The position numbers and the translations under genes were made by a program. Shown here piece by piece: positions 26,903 to 37,266 of a stretch of DNA of 64,000 nucleotides; the first letter of the stretch is position 1; every line of letters begins with the position of its first letter. This DNA comes from Ligilactobacillus sp. WC1T17. GTDB taxonomy: Bacteria; Bacillota; Bacilli; Lactobacillales; Lactobacillaceae. The notes beneath the pieces are model-generated. The model was given only the letters and a program-made list of their open reading frames with translations. It had not been told where the DNA came from and did no database searches. The DNA lies in contig FOCC01000003.1 of the NCBI GenBank assembly GCA_900110005.1, forward strand, positions 62,001 through 126,000, given 5' to 3'.

Positions 26903-28942
26903 CTATTTATCAATATCATCGATGTCATCGTCAAATAATGAGAGACTTTGCTGGGCTGCTTTTTGGTCATGGGCACTCGATGAATCACCATGGGCAAAAG
27001 AAGCTGCAGCTGTATCAAGCAGACTGCCATCTTCTTCAAGGGTAAACTGAACATTTTTTTCAATCCAGCGGCGCCGAGGCTCAACCCGGTCACCCATTAA
27101 TGTTGAAACCCGCTTTTCAGCCAAAGCTTCGTCGTCAATTTTGACCCGGACCAAGGTTCTTGTTTCAGGATTCATAGTTGTTTCCCATAATTGATCAGCA
27201 TTCATTTCTCCCAAACCTTTAAATCTTTGCAAGGTAAAGCCTTTGCCGATTTCTTTTTCAGCAGCCTTTAATTCAGCATCTGTCCAAGCATATTTAACGG
27301 TTGTCTTCTTTTTGACGCTTTTTTGCAATTTATATAAAGGCGGCAAAGCAATATAAATGCGGCCAGCATCAATCATGGGACGCATGTATTTGTAAAAGAA
27401 AGTCAACAGCAGTGTTTGAATATGAGCGCCGTCGGTATCAGCATCCGTCATGATGATAACTTTGTCATAATTAGCATCCTTAAGGTTAAATTCAGCGCCG
27501 ACTCCAGCCCCAATGGTATAAATCATGGTATTAATTTCTTCATTTTTAATGATATCTTGTAACTTGGCCTTTTCCGTATTTAAAACCTTACCTCTTAAAG
27601 GCAGAATGGCTTGGAATTTGCGGTCACGGCCTTGTTTAGCGGACCCGCCGGCTGAATCACCTTCGACTAAAAAGAGTTCATTTCGCTTAGCATTTTTGGA
27701 CTGTGCTGGCGTTAATTTACCAGATAACAAGCCTTCTTTTTTATGGCGTTTTTTACCGTTACGACTTTCATCGCGGGCTTTACGAGCTGCTTCTCGTGCT
27801 TCTCTTGCTTTGAGTGATTTACGGACTAAATCTTGAGCAAATTCGCCATTTTCCATTAAATAATAACCTAATTGTTCGCTAACAATACTATCCACAACAG
27901 TCCGGGCTTCTGGTGTTCCCAGTTTTTCTTTGGTTTGTCCTTCAAATTGCAGCAATTCCTCTGGAATACGGACTGAGATAACACCGGCTAAGCCTTCTCT
28001 GACATCGCTGCCTTCGAGATTTTTGCCTTTAGGCTTAATTAACCCAATTTTCTTGGCATATTCATTAAAAGCCTTCGTCCAAGCTGACTTCATCCCAGCT
28101 TCATGGCTACCACCGTCTTTAGTGCGGACATTATTAACAAAAGACAGCAAGGTTTCAGAGTAGCCGTCGTTGTATTGGGCAGCTACTTCAACTTCAATGC
28201 CGTCTTTTTTGCCTTCAAAATACATTACGGAACCCAAAGTATCTTTTTCTTCATTGAGATATGAAACAAAAGCTTTAATTCCGTCTTCATAGTAAAAAAT
28301 ATCTTGGGTAGCTGTTCTTTCATCAGTTAATACAATCTTGACATTCTTGAGCAAAAAGGCTGATTCTCGCAAGCGTTCTGCTAGAGTATCATAGTCGTAA
28401 TGGGTAGTGGAAAAGATTTTGCCATCAGGCTTAAAGGTTACTTTAGTGCCGCTTGGACGGTTAGTCTTGCCAATTTTGCGCAAAGTGCCGATAGGATGTC
28501 CGCCGTTTTCGAAATCTTCTTCATACTCAATGCCGTCGCGCACAGTATTAACGGTTAACCTTTCTGATAAAGCATTAACGACGGAAGCCCCCACACCATG
28601 CAGCCCACCTGAGGTTTTATAGCCGCCTTGGCCAAATTTACCGCCGGCATGCAAAATAGTAAAAATAACTTCAACGGTTGGAATCCCCATCGCGTGCATC
28701 CCAACCGGCATCCCACGACCATAATCGACCACTGTGATTGAATCGTCTTTGTGGATTGTAACATCAATTTCTTTACCGTATCCAGATAGGGCTTCGTCCA
28801 CTGCGTTATCGACGATTTCATAAACTAAATGATGAAGTCCTTTAGAGTCAGTCGAACCGATATACATCCCCGGGCGTTTTCTGACCGCTTCCAAGCCTTT
28901 TAGAACTTGGATGGAATCATCATTGTATTTTTCAGTACTCAT
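26903..28942 (-). CDS. parE: DNA topoisomerase IV subunit B
   Basis: ATPase subunit of topoisomerase IV. The 679 residues contain the GHKL ATPase (DNAVDEALSGYG with the Mg-binding Asn near residue 47, YGRGMPVG, KTSGGLHGVGASVV), the transducer domain, and the TOPRIM domain with EGDSAGGSAKQGRDR and MTDADTDGAHI. The PLRGKVLN motif fits ParE as well as GyrB; ParE is chosen because parC follows directly and plsY is divergent, the common Firmicute layout. The C-terminal tail ends in an acidic LFDDDIDDIDK extension. ATG 28942 with AGGAAAGGG upstream. Confidence 0.95.
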   Translation of the reverse strand: MSTEKYNDDSIQVLKGLEAVRKRPGMYIGSTDSKGLHHLVYEIVDNAVDEALSGYGKEIDVTIHKDDSITVVDYGRGMPVGMHAMGIPTVEVIFTILHAGGKFGQGGYKTSGGLHGVGASVVNALSERLTVNTVRDGIEYEEDFENGGHPIGTLRKIGKTNRPSGTKVTFKPDGKIFSTTHYDYDTLAERLRESAFLLKNVKIVLTDERTATQDIFYYEDGIKAFVSYLNEEKDTLGSVMYFEGKKDGIEVEVAAQYNDGYSETLLSFVNNVRTKDGGSHEAGMKSAWTKAFNEYAKKIGLIKPKGKNLEGSDVREGLAGVISVRIPEELLQFEGQTKEKLGTPEARTVVDSIVSEQLGYYLMENGEFAQDLVRKSLKAREAREAARKARDESRNGKKRHKKEGLLSGKLTPAQSKNAKRNELFLVEGDSAGGSAKQGRDRKFQAILPLRGKVLNTEKAKLQDIIKNEEINTMIYTIGAGVGAEFNLKDANYDKVIIMTDADTDGAHIQTLLLTFFYKYMRPMIDAGRIYIALPPLYKLQKSVKKKTTVKYAWTDAELKAAEKEIGKGFTLQRFKGLGEMNADQLWETTMNPETRTLVRVKIDDEALAEKRVSTLMGDRVEPRRRWIEKNVQFTLEEDGSLLDTAAASFAHGDSSSAHDQKAAQQSLSLFDDDIDDIDK

Positions 28943-28975
28943 AAACTCGACCCTTTCCTAAATAATAACTATTTT

Positions 28976-29005
28976 ATTCTACATTAAATTACCTTGGCAT
29001 ATCAA
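28976..29005 (-). promoter_or_regulatory. Promoter of parE-parC
   Basis: Minus strand: TTGATA (29000-29005), 18-bp spacer, TAGAAT (28976-28981), 33 bp before the ATG. Confidence 0.75.
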
Positions 29006-29122
29006 GCCGTTTATTTACCCCCGTAGCGCTAAAAGTCATCAAAACAAGGGAAATATGGTTGGATAATTCTTAACAGCGCTTTCTAGCATATCATATATCG
29101 AATGTATGTTCAAGTTCACCTT

Positions 29123-29151
29123 TTGACCTGAATTCACTTGTGGGGTACAAT
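29123..29151 (+). promoter_or_regulatory. Promoter of plsY
   Basis: TTGACC, 17-bp spacer, TACAAT, 28 bp before the TTG start. It is divergent from the parE promoter; about 115 bp separate the two -35 boxes and contain no other clear element. Confidence 0.8.
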
Positions 29152-29178
29152 AGACTTTATGTTAGAGGAGGAAATGAA

Positions 29179-29802
29179 TTGGATTCTTATACTTTAAAAA
29201 TTATTGTCATGCTTATTATTGGCTATTTCCTAGGCTCCATTCCTTCCGGTGTTTGGGTTGGTAAATTGATGTATGGCAAAGATGTTAGAAATTATGGCAG
29301 TGGGAACATGGGGACGACCAATACTTTTCGTGTTTTAGGCAAAAAGGCCGGAACGATTGTTTTATTTATGGATATGTTCAAAGGCTCTTTAACTGCTTTA
29401 TTGCCAATGTTTTTTGGAATGCATGTTAATGCCTTATTAATTGGCTTATCTGCCATTATCGGGCATGTTTTCCCTATTTTTGCCGGTTTCAAAGGTGGTA
29501 AGGCTGTCGCTACCAGTGTTGGGGTACTTTTGGTTTATAATCCGGAATTTTTCGCAATTGCTTGGGTTATCTTCTTAATTACCCTCTTTTTGTCAAGTAT
29601 GGTAAGTGTTTCTAGCATGGTTGGCTTTACCTTGATTACGGTGGCTTCACTATTTTATCATGATCCTATTTTGACAGTCGTAGCCTTAGTTTTAACTATT
29701 GTTGTTTTCATTAGGCATTGGGGCAATATTGAACGCATTAAAAACGGTACTGAAAATTTAGTCCCCTTTGGCTTAGTTTATTGGCATAAACAAAAAAAAT
29801 AA
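29179..29802 (+). CDS. plsY: Glycerol-3-phosphate acyltransferase PlsY
   Basis: Integral membrane enzyme that acylates glycerol-3-phosphate with acyl-phosphate to make lysophosphatidate. The 207 residues show about five TM helices and the three PlsY motifs: [11 protein letters not shown] near residue 20, [16 protein letters not shown] near residue 40, and [20 protein letters not shown] near residue 98. The start is TTG 29179, 7 bp after AGAGGAGG; an upstream in-frame start at 29140 falls inside the promoter. Monocistronic, closed by a terminator shared with hslU. Confidence 0.94.
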   Translation: MDSYTLKIIVMLIIGYFLGSIPSGVWVGKLMYGKDVRNYGSGNMGTTNTFRVLGKKAGTIVLFMDMFKGSLTALLPMFFGMHVNALLIGLSAIIGHVFPIFAGFKGGKAVATSVGVLLVYNPEFFAIAWVIFLITLFLSSMVSVSSMVGFTLITVASLFYHDPILTVVALVLTIVVFIRHWGNIERIKNGTENLVPFGLVYWHKQKK

Positions 29803-29803
29803 T

Positions 29804-29836
29804 AAAAAGGTTTAGCTTTTAAGCTAAACCTTTTTA
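29804..29836. terminator. Bidirectional terminator between plsY and hslU
   Basis: AAAAAGGTTTAGCTT / AAGCTAAACCTTTTT nearly perfect palindrome with A and T runs. Confidence 0.93.
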
Positions 29837-29837
29837 T

Positions 29838-31247
29838 TTATAAAATATATTGACTTAAATCTTTATTCTTAACGATGGAGCCTACCTTGTCTTCAACATA
29901 AGCTTCTGTGATTGTAATTTGGCCCATATGCATATCAGGACCCTCAAAAAGCAAATCTTCGAGCAACTTTTCTAAAATTGTATGCAACCGGCGTGCCCCG
30001 ATATTCTCGGTATCATGGTTGACGTTATATGCAATCTCAGCAATTTTTTCAATAGCTTCTTTAGTGAAAATAACTTCCACGTTATCCGTACCAATTAAAG
30101 CAATATACTGTTTTACTAAGGCATTTTTAGGTTCGGTCAAAATACGGACAAAATCTTCTTTTTTAAGATCATCCAGCTCGACTCTAATTGGAAAACGCCC
30201 TTGCAGTTCAGCAATTAAATCGCTAGGTTTAGATTCCGCAAAAGCACCAGATGCGATAAATAAAATATGGTCGGTTTTAATCAAACCATACTTGGTTTTA
30301 ACTTGTGAACCTTCAACAATTGGCAAAATATCGCGTTGTACACCTTCACGGGAAACTTCACCAGCATTTTGTTTAGATTTAGACGTTATTTTATCGATTT
30401 CATCAATAAAAATAATCCCCGTATTTTCGGCCCTTTTAATCGCTGCATCAGCTAAATCCCACGTATTAACCATTTTTTCCGCTTCTTCACGTACTAAAAC
30501 TTCACGTGCTTCTTTGACAGTCATGGTCCGTGTAATTTTTTTCTTAGGTGTCAAGCTGGCCAATGCGTCGGATAAATCAACGCCCATTTGTTCCAACATA
30601 TTATTGGTGCCATTATTGACGGTTGGTTCATCCATTTGGATGGTAACCGCTTGATTTTCTAATAAACCTTGGCGGAGTTTTTCTGCTACGGTCATGCGCT
30701 GATTAGCTACTTCTTCAGTAACTTCTTCCTTTTCTTCAGCCTGCTGGTTAAATAAGCTGGAATAATCCCCTTTTTGCAGGTCAGCCATCATTTTGGCAAA
30801 AGCTTGCTGCTGATTTTCTTTTTGAGCTTTTCTTTGCGCGGGAACTAATAATTTAACTAAACGCTTATCAGCTAAACTCACCGCTTTAGGACGCAGCTTT
30901 TTGAACATTTCGTTTTCTTCCATGCGGTATGCTACTTCTACCAAATCACGGACCATTGATTCAACGTCGCGCCCAACATAGCCGATTTCTGTAAATTTGG
31001 TTGCTTCAACCTTGATAAAAGGAGCATCAACAATTTTGGCCAAACGGCGGGCAATTTCAGTTTTACCGACACCAGTTGGTCCAATCATCAGCATATTTTT
31101 CGGCGTAATTTCGTCTTGCATCTCGCCAGTCAATTGCATCCGGCGATAACGGTTGCGCAAAGCAATAGCAATAGCTTTTTTGGCCTTATCTTGACCGATA
31201 ACATATTTATCAAGTTCTTTAACAATTTCACGTGGTGTTTTCTCCAT
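29838..31247 (-). CDS. hslU: ATP-dependent protease ATPase subunit HslU (ClpY)
   Basis: AAA+ unfoldase that feeds substrates to the HslV peptidase. The 469 residues have Walker [15 protein letters not shown] near residue 57, the pore motif [14 protein letters not shown] near residue 85, the helical I domain (about 110-240), Walker [11 protein letters not shown] near residue 250, sensor-2 GARRLHT near residue 398, and the C-terminal docking tail ending DLSQYIL. The ATG 31247 is chosen for AGGAGG 6-7 bp upstream; a start nine codons earlier overlaps that site. It follows hslV by 11 bp. No codY follows, unlike Bacillus. Confidence 0.96.
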   Translation of the reverse strand: MEKTPREIVKELDKYVIGQDKAKKAIAIALRNRYRRMQLTGEMQDEITPKNMLMIGPTGVGKTEIARRLAKIVDAPFIKVEATKFTEIGYVGRDVESMVRDLVEVAYRMEENEMFKKLRPKAVSLADKRLVKLLVPAQRKAQKENQQQAFAKMMADLQKGDYSSLFNQQAEEKEEVTEEVANQRMTVAEKLRQGLLENQAVTIQMDEPTVNNGTNNMLEQMGVDLSDALASLTPKKKITRTMTVKEAREVLVREEAEKMVNTWDLADAAIKRAENTGIIFIDEIDKITSKSKQNAGEVSREGVQRDILPIVEGSQVKTKYGLIKTDHILFIASGAFAESKPSDLIAELQGRFPIRVELDDLKKEDFVRILTEPKNALVKQYIALIGTDNVEVIFTKEAIEKIAEIAYNVNHDTENIGARRLHTILEKLLEDLLFEGPDMHMGQITITEAYVEDKVGSIVKNKDLSQYIL

Positions 31248-31258
31248 TAAAATTCCTC

Positions 31259-31783
31259 CTATAGAGCTTCGCAAATAATATTTTCATTCGTGAAGATATC
31301 AATCCCGCTGGCAATCTTAACCGCATTTTGCGCAATTTCTTTAGCCGATAAATCTTGGGCATACAAAGTCATCGCTTTAGCGGCTGCTAAAGCAAAATTA
31401 CCGCCAGAACCAATGGCTAAAACATCATCGTCAGGTTCAATGACTTCGCCTGATCCTGAAACCATCAGCAGGTTATCCTTATCCATCACGATTAATAAAG
31501 CTTCCAGTTTTTGTAAAGCTTGGTCACTACGCCATTCTTGCGCTAATTCAACCGATGCTCTTTGCAAGTTTCCGCTATATTGATTTAATTTCTTTTCAAA
31601 ACGATCTTCCAAATTAAAAGCATCTGCTACACTGCCGGCGAAACCAACCACAACTTGGTCATCATAAATTCGGCGAACTTTATGCGCAGTTCCTTTCATA
31701 ATAACCTTTTCACCCATAGTGACTTGACCATCACCGGCCATCGCAGTTTTTCCATTATGCCTTACAGCACAAATTGTTGTCAT
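31259..31783 (-). CDS. hslV: ATP-dependent protease peptidase subunit HslV (ClpQ)
   Basis: Threonine peptidase of the HslVU complex. The 174 residues begin [11 protein letters not shown]: after Met removal Thr2 is the N-terminal nucleophile, as in most HslV (some Bacillus proteins use Ser instead). GDGQVTMG with the catalytic Lys region ([13 protein letters not shown]) and [13 protein letters not shown] near residue 125 are proteasome-family motifs. ATG with AGGAGG upstream, 18 bp after xerC, 11 bp before hslU. Confidence 0.96.
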   Translation of the reverse strand: MTTICAVRHNGKTAMAGDGQVTMGEKVIMKGTAHKVRRIYDDQVVVGFAGSVADAFNLEDRFEKKLNQYSGNLQRASVELAQEWRSDQALQKLEALLIVMDKDNLLMVSGSGEVIEPDDDVLAIGSGGNFALAAAKAMTLYAQDLSAKEIAQNAVKIASGIDIFTNENIICEAL

Positions 31784-31801
31784 ATTAACTTCCTCCTTAA
31801 A

Positions 31802-32701
31802 TTAAGCCCGCGGGAAAAATTTGCGGTAATCACGTTGTAAATGTTCAGGCGTGACATGTGTATAAATTTGTGTAGTTGAAATACTACTGTGACCTAAAAG
31901 CTCTTGAACGGATCTTAAATCAGCACCATTAGCCAGCAAATGCGTAGCAAAAGTATGCCTTAATTCATGGGGATGGATGGTTGTCGTCAAGCTGCTTTTT
32001 TTGACAATTTCATCCAAAAGATAGCTTACTCCTGCCGATGTCAATTGATCACCATAATGGTTAACAAATACATAATCATGATTTTTATGGTATTTTGCCA
32101 TTACCGGCGTACGCATCAACGTAAAATAACGCTGCAAAGCCTGTTCTAAGTATTTGCCAAAAGGTACATAGCGGTCTTTTTTCCCTTTACCATGAACAAG
32201 CATGGTATGCATTTCAAAATCAATATTTGCCATTTTTAAGCCTACACATTCACTAACACGCATTCCAGTTGAATAGAGTGCTTCTAACAGGGCATTATCC
32301 CGTGTAACCAGCGGTTCATCGCCCTGAACAGCAGCAAATAAGGCATTCATTTCTTTTTCATAGAAAAAATGCGGCAAACGTCTTGGATGACGCTTGATTG
32401 AAACATAGGAAAACGGGTTATAGGAAACTTTTTCATTTTTAATTAAAAAGTGAAAAAAGGTCTTTAAACTGGATATTTTTCGCGAAACCGTTGTCATTTT
32501 CAAACCACGGTCATATAGCCATCCTAAATAAGCATGAACATCATTATTTTGAATTTTTTTAAACGAGACCGCACCGCCATTATTTTTGAGAAAATCACAA
32601 AATTCATATAAATCTTTCGTATATGCAGTAACTGTTGCCTCGGAATATTGGCGTTCAATTGCGAGATATTGTTTAAATTCAACCAGCCATTGCTGTTCCA
32701 C
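31802..32701 (-). CDS. xerC: Tyrosine recombinase XerC (CodV)
   Basis: Resolves chromosome dimers at dif with XerD-like partners. At 299 residues it has both the N-terminal SAM-like core-binding domain (about 1-85) and the catalytic domain with Arg in YSTGMRVSE, Lys in HGKGKKDRYVP, HELRHTFATHLL, LLGHSSISTTQIYTHV with the Tyr nucleophile. The context xerC-hslV-hslU matches Bacillus codV-clpQ-clpY. Start is GTG 32701, 7 bp after AAAGGCGG. Its own promoter lies directly upstream. Unlike the 16.5-kb recombinase it is full length. Confidence 0.95.
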   Translation of the reverse strand: MEQQWLVEFKQYLAIERQYSEATVTAYTKDLYEFCDFLKNNGGAVSFKKIQNNDVHAYLGWLYDRGLKMTTVSRKISSLKTFFHFLIKNEKVSYNPFSYVSIKRHPRRLPHFFYEKEMNALFAAVQGDEPLVTRDNALLEALYSTGMRVSECVGLKMANIDFEMHTMLVHGKGKKDRYVPFGKYLEQALQRYFTLMRTPVMAKYHKNHDYVFVNHYGDQLTSAGVSYLLDEIVKKSSLTTTIHPHELRHTFATHLLANGADLRSVQELLGHSSISTTQIYTHVTPEHLQRDYRKFFPRA

Positions 32702-32723
32702 CTAAACACCGCCTTTCTTTTTT

Positions 32724-32752
32724 ATTGTCTAACATCTATGCACGTTAGTCAA
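32724..32752 (-). promoter_or_regulatory. Promoter of xerC-hslV-hslU
   Basis: Minus strand: TTGACT (32747-32752), 17-bp spacer, GACAAT (32724-32729). The spacer is bounded by CTAAC / GTTAG, an imperfectly placed inverted repeat that could be an operator. Confidence 0.72.
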
Positions 32753-32776
32753 GAAAGCGCCCTTTTTTTAAAGAAA

Positions 32777-32806
32777 AATAAAACAGGCTCTAAAAAGAAC
32801 CTGTCT
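32777..32806 (-). terminator. Terminator of the topA-trmFO unit
   Basis: Minus-strand stem ACAGGTTCT / AGAGCCTGT (G-T pairs allowed) with a four-T loop and a TTTTATTTTT tail, just after the trmFO stop. Confidence 0.82.
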
Positions 32807-32813
32807 TATCTGT

Positions 32814-34127
32814 TTAATTCAATTCATTTTCTTCTTTAAATGTATTTAAGATATCTAAAGCTCGTTTAGACAAAGCTAAGTTACGCTCACGCTTGTCACG
32901 GATTTTCTTGGAAAGGCGCGGAACAATCCCAAAATTGGCATTGATAGGTTGGAAATGTTTGGCACTGGCGTGGGTAATGTAGTGTGCCATGGCGCCCATC
33001 ATCGTTTCAATCGGGAAGACCAGTGGTTCCTTGCCATCAACCAAGCGGGCTGCATTAATACCAGCATAAAGCCCACTTGCAGCACTTTCTACATATCCTT
33101 CGACCCCAGTCATTTGACCAGCAAATAACAAATCATTGCGTTTTTTACTTTGGTAGGTTGCTTCTAAAAATTCAGGCGACCGCAAGTAGGTATTGCGGTG
33201 CATGACGCCATACCTGACAAATTGGGCATTTTCTAAACCAGGAATCATCGAAAAGACGCGCTTTTGTTCGCCCCATTTTAAATGAGTTTGGAAGCCTACG
33301 ATGTTATACAAATCGCCAACAGCATTATCTTGACGCAATTGTACAACCGCATACGGTTCTTTGCCTGTCCGCGGATCTTCTAAGCCAACTGGCTTTAAGG
33401 GCCCAAAAAGCATTGTTTTTTCGCCACGTGAAGCCATTTGCTCAATTGGCATGCACCCTTCAAAGAATTTTTCATCTTCAAAATCATGCATTTCAGCTGT
33501 TTGTGAGTTGATTAATTCATGATAGAAGTTTTCAAATTCTGCTTGAGTCATTGGACAGTTGAGATAAGCTGCATCCCCGCGATCATAGCGTGACTTGAGA
33601 TAAATTTTATCCATATCAAGTGACGACTTTTCAATAATTGGTGCAGCAGCATCGTAAAAGTAAAGGCCCTCATCGCCCGCAAAGGATTTAATGGTTTTAG
33701 CCAAGGGATCTGATGTCAAAGGACCGGTAGCTACAATCGTTAAGCCTTCAGGAAGTTCAGTTAATTCTTCACTAATGACATTAATATTTTCGTGTTGCTT
33801 TAAAGTCTGTGTTACAGCACCTGAAAAAGTATCACGGTCAACTGCTAAGGCTCCACCTGCCGGCACACTGTGATTATCAGCAGCGCTCATGATTAATGAA
33901 TCCAATTGGCGCATTTCTTCTTTTAAGAGGCCAGCCCCATTAGTTAATTGGTTAGCTCTTAAAGAGTTAGTACACACCAATTCTGCAAAATTACCGGTAT
34001 GATGTGCAGGTGTCTTTTTGACAGGACGCATTTCATATAAATTAACCTTAATTCCGCGCTTAGCTAGTTGCCAAGCTGCTTCACTGCCAGCTAAACCGGC
34101 TCCAATTACATTAACACTTCTTTCCAT
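32814..34127 (-). CDS. trmFO: tRNA m5U54 methyltransferase TrmFO (folate/FAD-dependent)
   Basis: Methylates U54 in the T loop of tRNA using methylene-tetrahydrofolate and FADH. The 437 residues start with the FAD dinucleotide loop [13 protein letters not shown]. They contain the GidA-like [10 protein letters not shown] region, [16 protein letters not shown], the catalytic-Cys motif [13 protein letters not shown] near residue 223, and [19 protein letters not shown]. TrmFO lacks the long C-terminal domain of GidA, fitting the length. ATG 34127 with GGAGG upstream; 12 bp after topA. Confidence 0.95.
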   Translation of the reverse strand: MERSVNVIGAGLAGSEAAWQLAKRGIKVNLYEMRPVKKTPAHHTGNFAELVCTNSLRANQLTNGAGLLKEEMRQLDSLIMSAADNHSVPAGGALAVDRDTFSGAVTQTLKQHENINVISEELTELPEGLTIVATGPLTSDPLAKTIKSFAGDEGLYFYDAAAPIIEKSSLDMDKIYLKSRYDRGDAAYLNCPMTQAEFENFYHELINSQTAEMHDFEDEKFFEGCMPIEQMASRGEKTMLFGPLKPVGLEDPRTGKEPYAVVQLRQDNAVGDLYNIVGFQTHLKWGEQKRVFSMIPGLENAQFVRYGVMHRNTYLRSPEFLEATYQSKKRNDLLFAGQMTGVEGYVESAASGLYAGINAARLVDGKEPLVFPIETMMGAMAHYITHASAKHFQPINANFGIVPRLSKKIRDKRERNLALSKRALDILNTFKEENELN

Positions 34128-34139
34128 TCAAATCCTCCG

Positions 34140-36257
34140 TTATTTTTGCATAGCTTCTTCATAATCACCGTTTGGGCATTTAACCTGAATGCCTTTTTTC
34201 GTTTTCTTTTCAATCAAAAAGTGCTGGCATTTAGGGCAAGCACGTCCAATCGGCTTATCCCAGGAAACAAAGTCACATTCAGGATAGCGATTGCAGCCGT
34301 AAAAAGTCCGATTGCGCTTGGATTTACGTTCCACAATTTGGCCACGCCCACACTTAGGACATTTGACGCCAATTTGCTTAACAATAGCTTGCGTATTGCG
34401 ACAGTCTGGGAAGCGGCTGCAAGCATAAAATTTACCAAAACGGCCCATTTTAATCACCATTGGTGCTCCACAAATTTCGCAGTCAAACCCAGCCGGCTCG
34501 TCTTTAATCTTCACTTTAGCCATCTTTTTTTCGGCATCTTTGACTTCAACAGCAAAAGGCTTGTAGAATTGATCGATAACTTGCACCCAATTTTGTTTGC
34601 CTTCTTCGATTTCATCCAATTGTGACTCTAGGTCAGCCGTAAATTTGACATTTAAAATATCTGGGAAACAAGTACTAATCATATTGTCTACAATCTCGCC
34701 TAATTCCGTCGGTTCAAATTTACGAGCAACCAGCTTAACGTAGTAACGTTTTTGGATGGTATTTAAAGTTGGGGCGTAAGTTGAAGGTCTTCCTACCCCG
34801 TTTTCTTCTAAAGTTTTAATCAAAGAAGCTTCAGTATATCTAGCTGGTGGCAAAGTAAAGTGTTGGTTAGGCTGATTTTTGCTGAGTATTACCTCATCAC
34901 CATTGACTAAATTAGGCAGCATATTATCAGTCTTTTTAGCATCTGTATAAACCTTGGTGAAACCATCAAATTTCATCTTGGATCCGTTAGCGCGGTAAGT
35001 GACCCCATTTTGCACTAAATCGACTTTCATTGTGTCAATAACGGCTGGTGTCATTTGGCTGGCCACAAAGCGCGCCCAAATCAAGGAATATAACTTCATT
35101 TGATCTTTATCTAAATATTTTTCCAAAGATTTTGGCGTCCGCAAAACAGAAGATGGACGAATGCCTTCGTGTGCGTCTTGGGCGCCTTCAGCCAGCTTGC
35201 CTTGCCTAGGCTTAAGTGCGGCGTATTGGTCACCATATTCTTCGTGGATGAAAGCAGAAGCTTCATGTTTAGCAACTTCTGAAATACGGGTTGAATCCGT
35301 ACGCATGTAGGTAATCAACCCCACTGAACCGCCACGACCTATATTAATACCTTCATAAAGCTGCTGAGCCACCATCATCGTTTTTTGGGTACGGAACTTC
35401 AAATTATTATTGGCAGCCTGTTGCATAGTGGATGTGGTAAACGGTAACGGTGGTTGCCGGCGCCGTTCTTTTTGTTCAACGTTGGCCACTGTAAAGGGCT
35501 GCTTTAAATCCAGTTTTTGCATAACCTGTTGCACCGCATCATTATTTGGTAAAGGTGTTTTTTTGCCATCTAAACCGTAAAAAGCGGCTTTAAATTTATG
35601 TTTTTCTTTTTTAAATTCAGCGTCAATTGTCCAATATTCTTCAGGCTTAAAATTCTTAATTTCTTTTTCACGCTGAATAATTAAGTTTAAAGCAATTGAT
35701 TGTACCCGCCCTGCTGATAAGCCTTTTTTAATCTTAGCCCACAAAAGCGGGGAAATTGAATAACCGACAAGCCGGTCTAAAGCACGCCTAGCCTGTTGTG
35801 CATCCACTAAATCCATATTGATAGCCCGAGGGGATTTAAAGGCATTTTTAACCGCATCTTTGGTAATTTCATTAAAAACCACGCGATTCTTATCTTTAGG
35901 ATCTAAGCCAAGCAAATAAGACAAGTGCCAAGCAATGGCTTCTCCTTCACGGTCCGGATCGGCTGCTAAATATACATGTTCGGCTTTTTTAGCTTCTTTA
36001 CGTAACTCTTTGATAACATCGCCCTTACCTCTAATTGAGATATAGTGAGGTTCATAATTATTTTCAACATCAATTCCCATTTTACTTTTAGGTAAATCGC
36101 GAATATGGCCTAAACTAGCCATAACTTTATATTTGGAACCTAAGTATTTTTCAATGGTTTTAGCTTTTGATGGTGATTCAACAATAACAAGATTCTTTTT
36201 AACTTTTCGTCTTGTTGTCTTTTTTTTGGAACTAGTTGTTACCTGTTTGGTAGGCAT
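34140..36257 (-). CDS. topA: DNA topoisomerase I
   Basis: Type IA enzyme that relaxes negative supercoils. The 705 residues have a Lys/Ser-rich N-terminus, the TOPRIM domain ([18 protein letters not shown] and [17 protein letters not shown]), the catalytic Tyr in [14 protein letters not shown] near residue 310, the [21 protein letters not shown] motif, and three C-terminal zinc-ribbon-like units. The first two keep CxxC pairs with distal Cys; the third (CPKCQHFL...KCPN) is partly degenerate. ATG 36257 is preferred to the GTG two codons earlier because of AAAGGATG spacing. Operon with trmFO. Confidence 0.96.
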   Translation of the reverse strand: MPTKQVTTSSKKKTTRRKVKKNLVIVESPSKAKTIEKYLGSKYKVMASLGHIRDLPKSKMGIDVENNYEPHYISIRGKGDVIKELRKEAKKAEHVYLAADPDREGEAIAWHLSYLLGLDPKDKNRVVFNEITKDAVKNAFKSPRAINMDLVDAQQARRALDRLVGYSISPLLWAKIKKGLSAGRVQSIALNLIIQREKEIKNFKPEEYWTIDAEFKKEKHKFKAAFYGLDGKKTPLPNNDAVQQVMQKLDLKQPFTVANVEQKERRRQPPLPFTTSTMQQAANNNLKFRTQKTMMVAQQLYEGINIGRGGSVGLITYMRTDSTRISEVAKHEASAFIHEEYGDQYAALKPRQGKLAEGAQDAHEGIRPSSVLRTPKSLEKYLDKDQMKLYSLIWARFVASQMTPAVIDTMKVDLVQNGVTYRANGSKMKFDGFTKVYTDAKKTDNMLPNLVNGDEVILSKNQPNQHFTLPPARYTEASLIKTLEENGVGRPSTYAPTLNTIQKRYYVKLVARKFEPTELGEIVDNMISTCFPDILNVKFTADLESQLDEIEEGKQNWVQVIDQFYKPFAVEVKDAEKKMAKVKIKDEPAGFDCEICGAPMVIKMGRFGKFYACSRFPDCRNTQAIVKQIGVKCPKCGRGQIVERKSKRNRTFYGCNRYPECDFVSWDKPIGRACPKCQHFLIEKKTKKGIQVKCPNGDYEEAMQK

Positions 36258-36325
36258 AACCACACATCCTTTTATACAGTATCAATTTAAAATTTTCTTC
36301 CTATTTAAAAAGCAAATTCGATATC

Positions 36326-36355
36326 ATGTTATGATAGTTAAAGGCTTTTTGTCAA
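36326..36355 (-). promoter_or_regulatory. Promoter of topA-trmFO
   Basis: Minus strand: consensus TTGACA (36350-36355) inside the end of dprA, 18-bp spacer, TAACAT (36326-36331). Confidence 0.65.
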
Positions 36356-37218
36356 GCATTTGCTATTTCTTCTAAGACATCTTCAGCTTTTAAAACCGGC
36401 TTGGCCCCAGCCAAAATGAGTTCATTGGTTCCCTGAGACAATGGCATATCAATCCGACCTGGGATGGCTAAGACATTGCGGTTTTCTTGTAAAGCCAGGT
36501 TAGCGGTAATTAAACTGCCACTACGCTTTTTAGCTTCTACAACTAAAACCGTTTGGCATAGTCCAGCAATAATACGATTCCGTTTGGGAAAATGAAATTT
36601 TAATGGCGGACTATCCAGGGGATATTCGCTTAAAACTAACCCCAATTGGGCAATATCTTTTTGGAGAGCATGATTTTGCTTGGGATAGCACAGATTAAGT
36701 CCTGTTCCTAAAACAGCAATGGTGGGACGCTTTTGTAATAAAGTCAAACTGTGTGCCAGCATATCAACGCCATTTGCAAGGCCACTGACCGTCACTAAAT
36801 GTGGTGCTTTAGCTAAAATATCAGGAAGTAAGTGCTGCAAGCACGTCAAAGCATAATTGCTGTTTTGGCGTGCACCAACAATTGCTAAAATAGGCGCTTT
36901 AAGTAAAGCTAAGCTGCCTTGATAATATAACACAACTGGGGGATGATAGATTTCAGCCAACTGGGGAGGATAAGCTTCATCCAGAATTGTTAAACAATGT
37001 GTCTGTGAGCTGTTTTTGCGGTAAAGACTATTTGTTTGTTCATTTGTTAGTTGTTCATAGACTGTGGCAGCATAAGTTAAACTTTTTTGCCAAATAATCG
37101 CTGCTTCACTGGCATATGGTATCCGCTTATATTTGGCAATAAAATAAGCTGCCATTAACTGTAAGCGGTAAGGCTGTCCCAAGATACTCAATTTAATTAA
37201 AAATTCACGTTCATCCAT
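36352..37218 (-). CDS. dprA: DNA-processing protein DprA (Smf)
   Basis: Loads RecA on incoming single-stranded DNA during transformation. The 288 residues carry the Rossmann-like domain with IVGARQNSNYA near residue 103, VSGLANGVDMLAHS near residue 142, FPKRNRIIAGLC near residue 208 and EAKKRSGSLITANLALQENRNV. The C-terminal winged helix found in longer DprA proteins is absent. The canonical GxRxxS is varied to GARQNS, with Gln where the second position is usually variable. It follows rnhB by 48 bp and its end contains the topA promoter. Confidence 0.94.
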   Translation of the reverse strand: MDEREFLIKLSILGQPYRLQLMAAYFIAKYKRIPYASEAAIIWQKSLTYAATVYEQLTNEQTNSLYRKNSSQTHCLTILDEAYPPQLAEIYHPPVVLYYQGSLALLKAPILAIVGARQNSNYALTCLQHLLPDILAKAPHLVTVSGLANGVDMLAHSLTLLQKRPTIAVLGTGLNLCYPKQNHALQKDIAQLGLVLSEYPLDSPPLKFHFPKRNRIIAGLCQTVLVVEAKKRSGSLITANLALQENRNVLAIPGRIDMPLSQGTNELILAGAKPVLKAEDVLEEIANA

Positions 37219-37266
37219 TCAAATCGCCTGCTTTCTCAACTAATAAAGACGCTGAAAAAACAGAAA

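Noticed and set aside
29908-30654. 248-codon plus-strand frame inside hslU
   Set aside because: Antisense shadow of hslU with no ribosome site or family motif.
34146-34625. 159-codon plus-strand frame inside topA
   Set aside because: Antisense shadow of the topA zinc-ribbon region.
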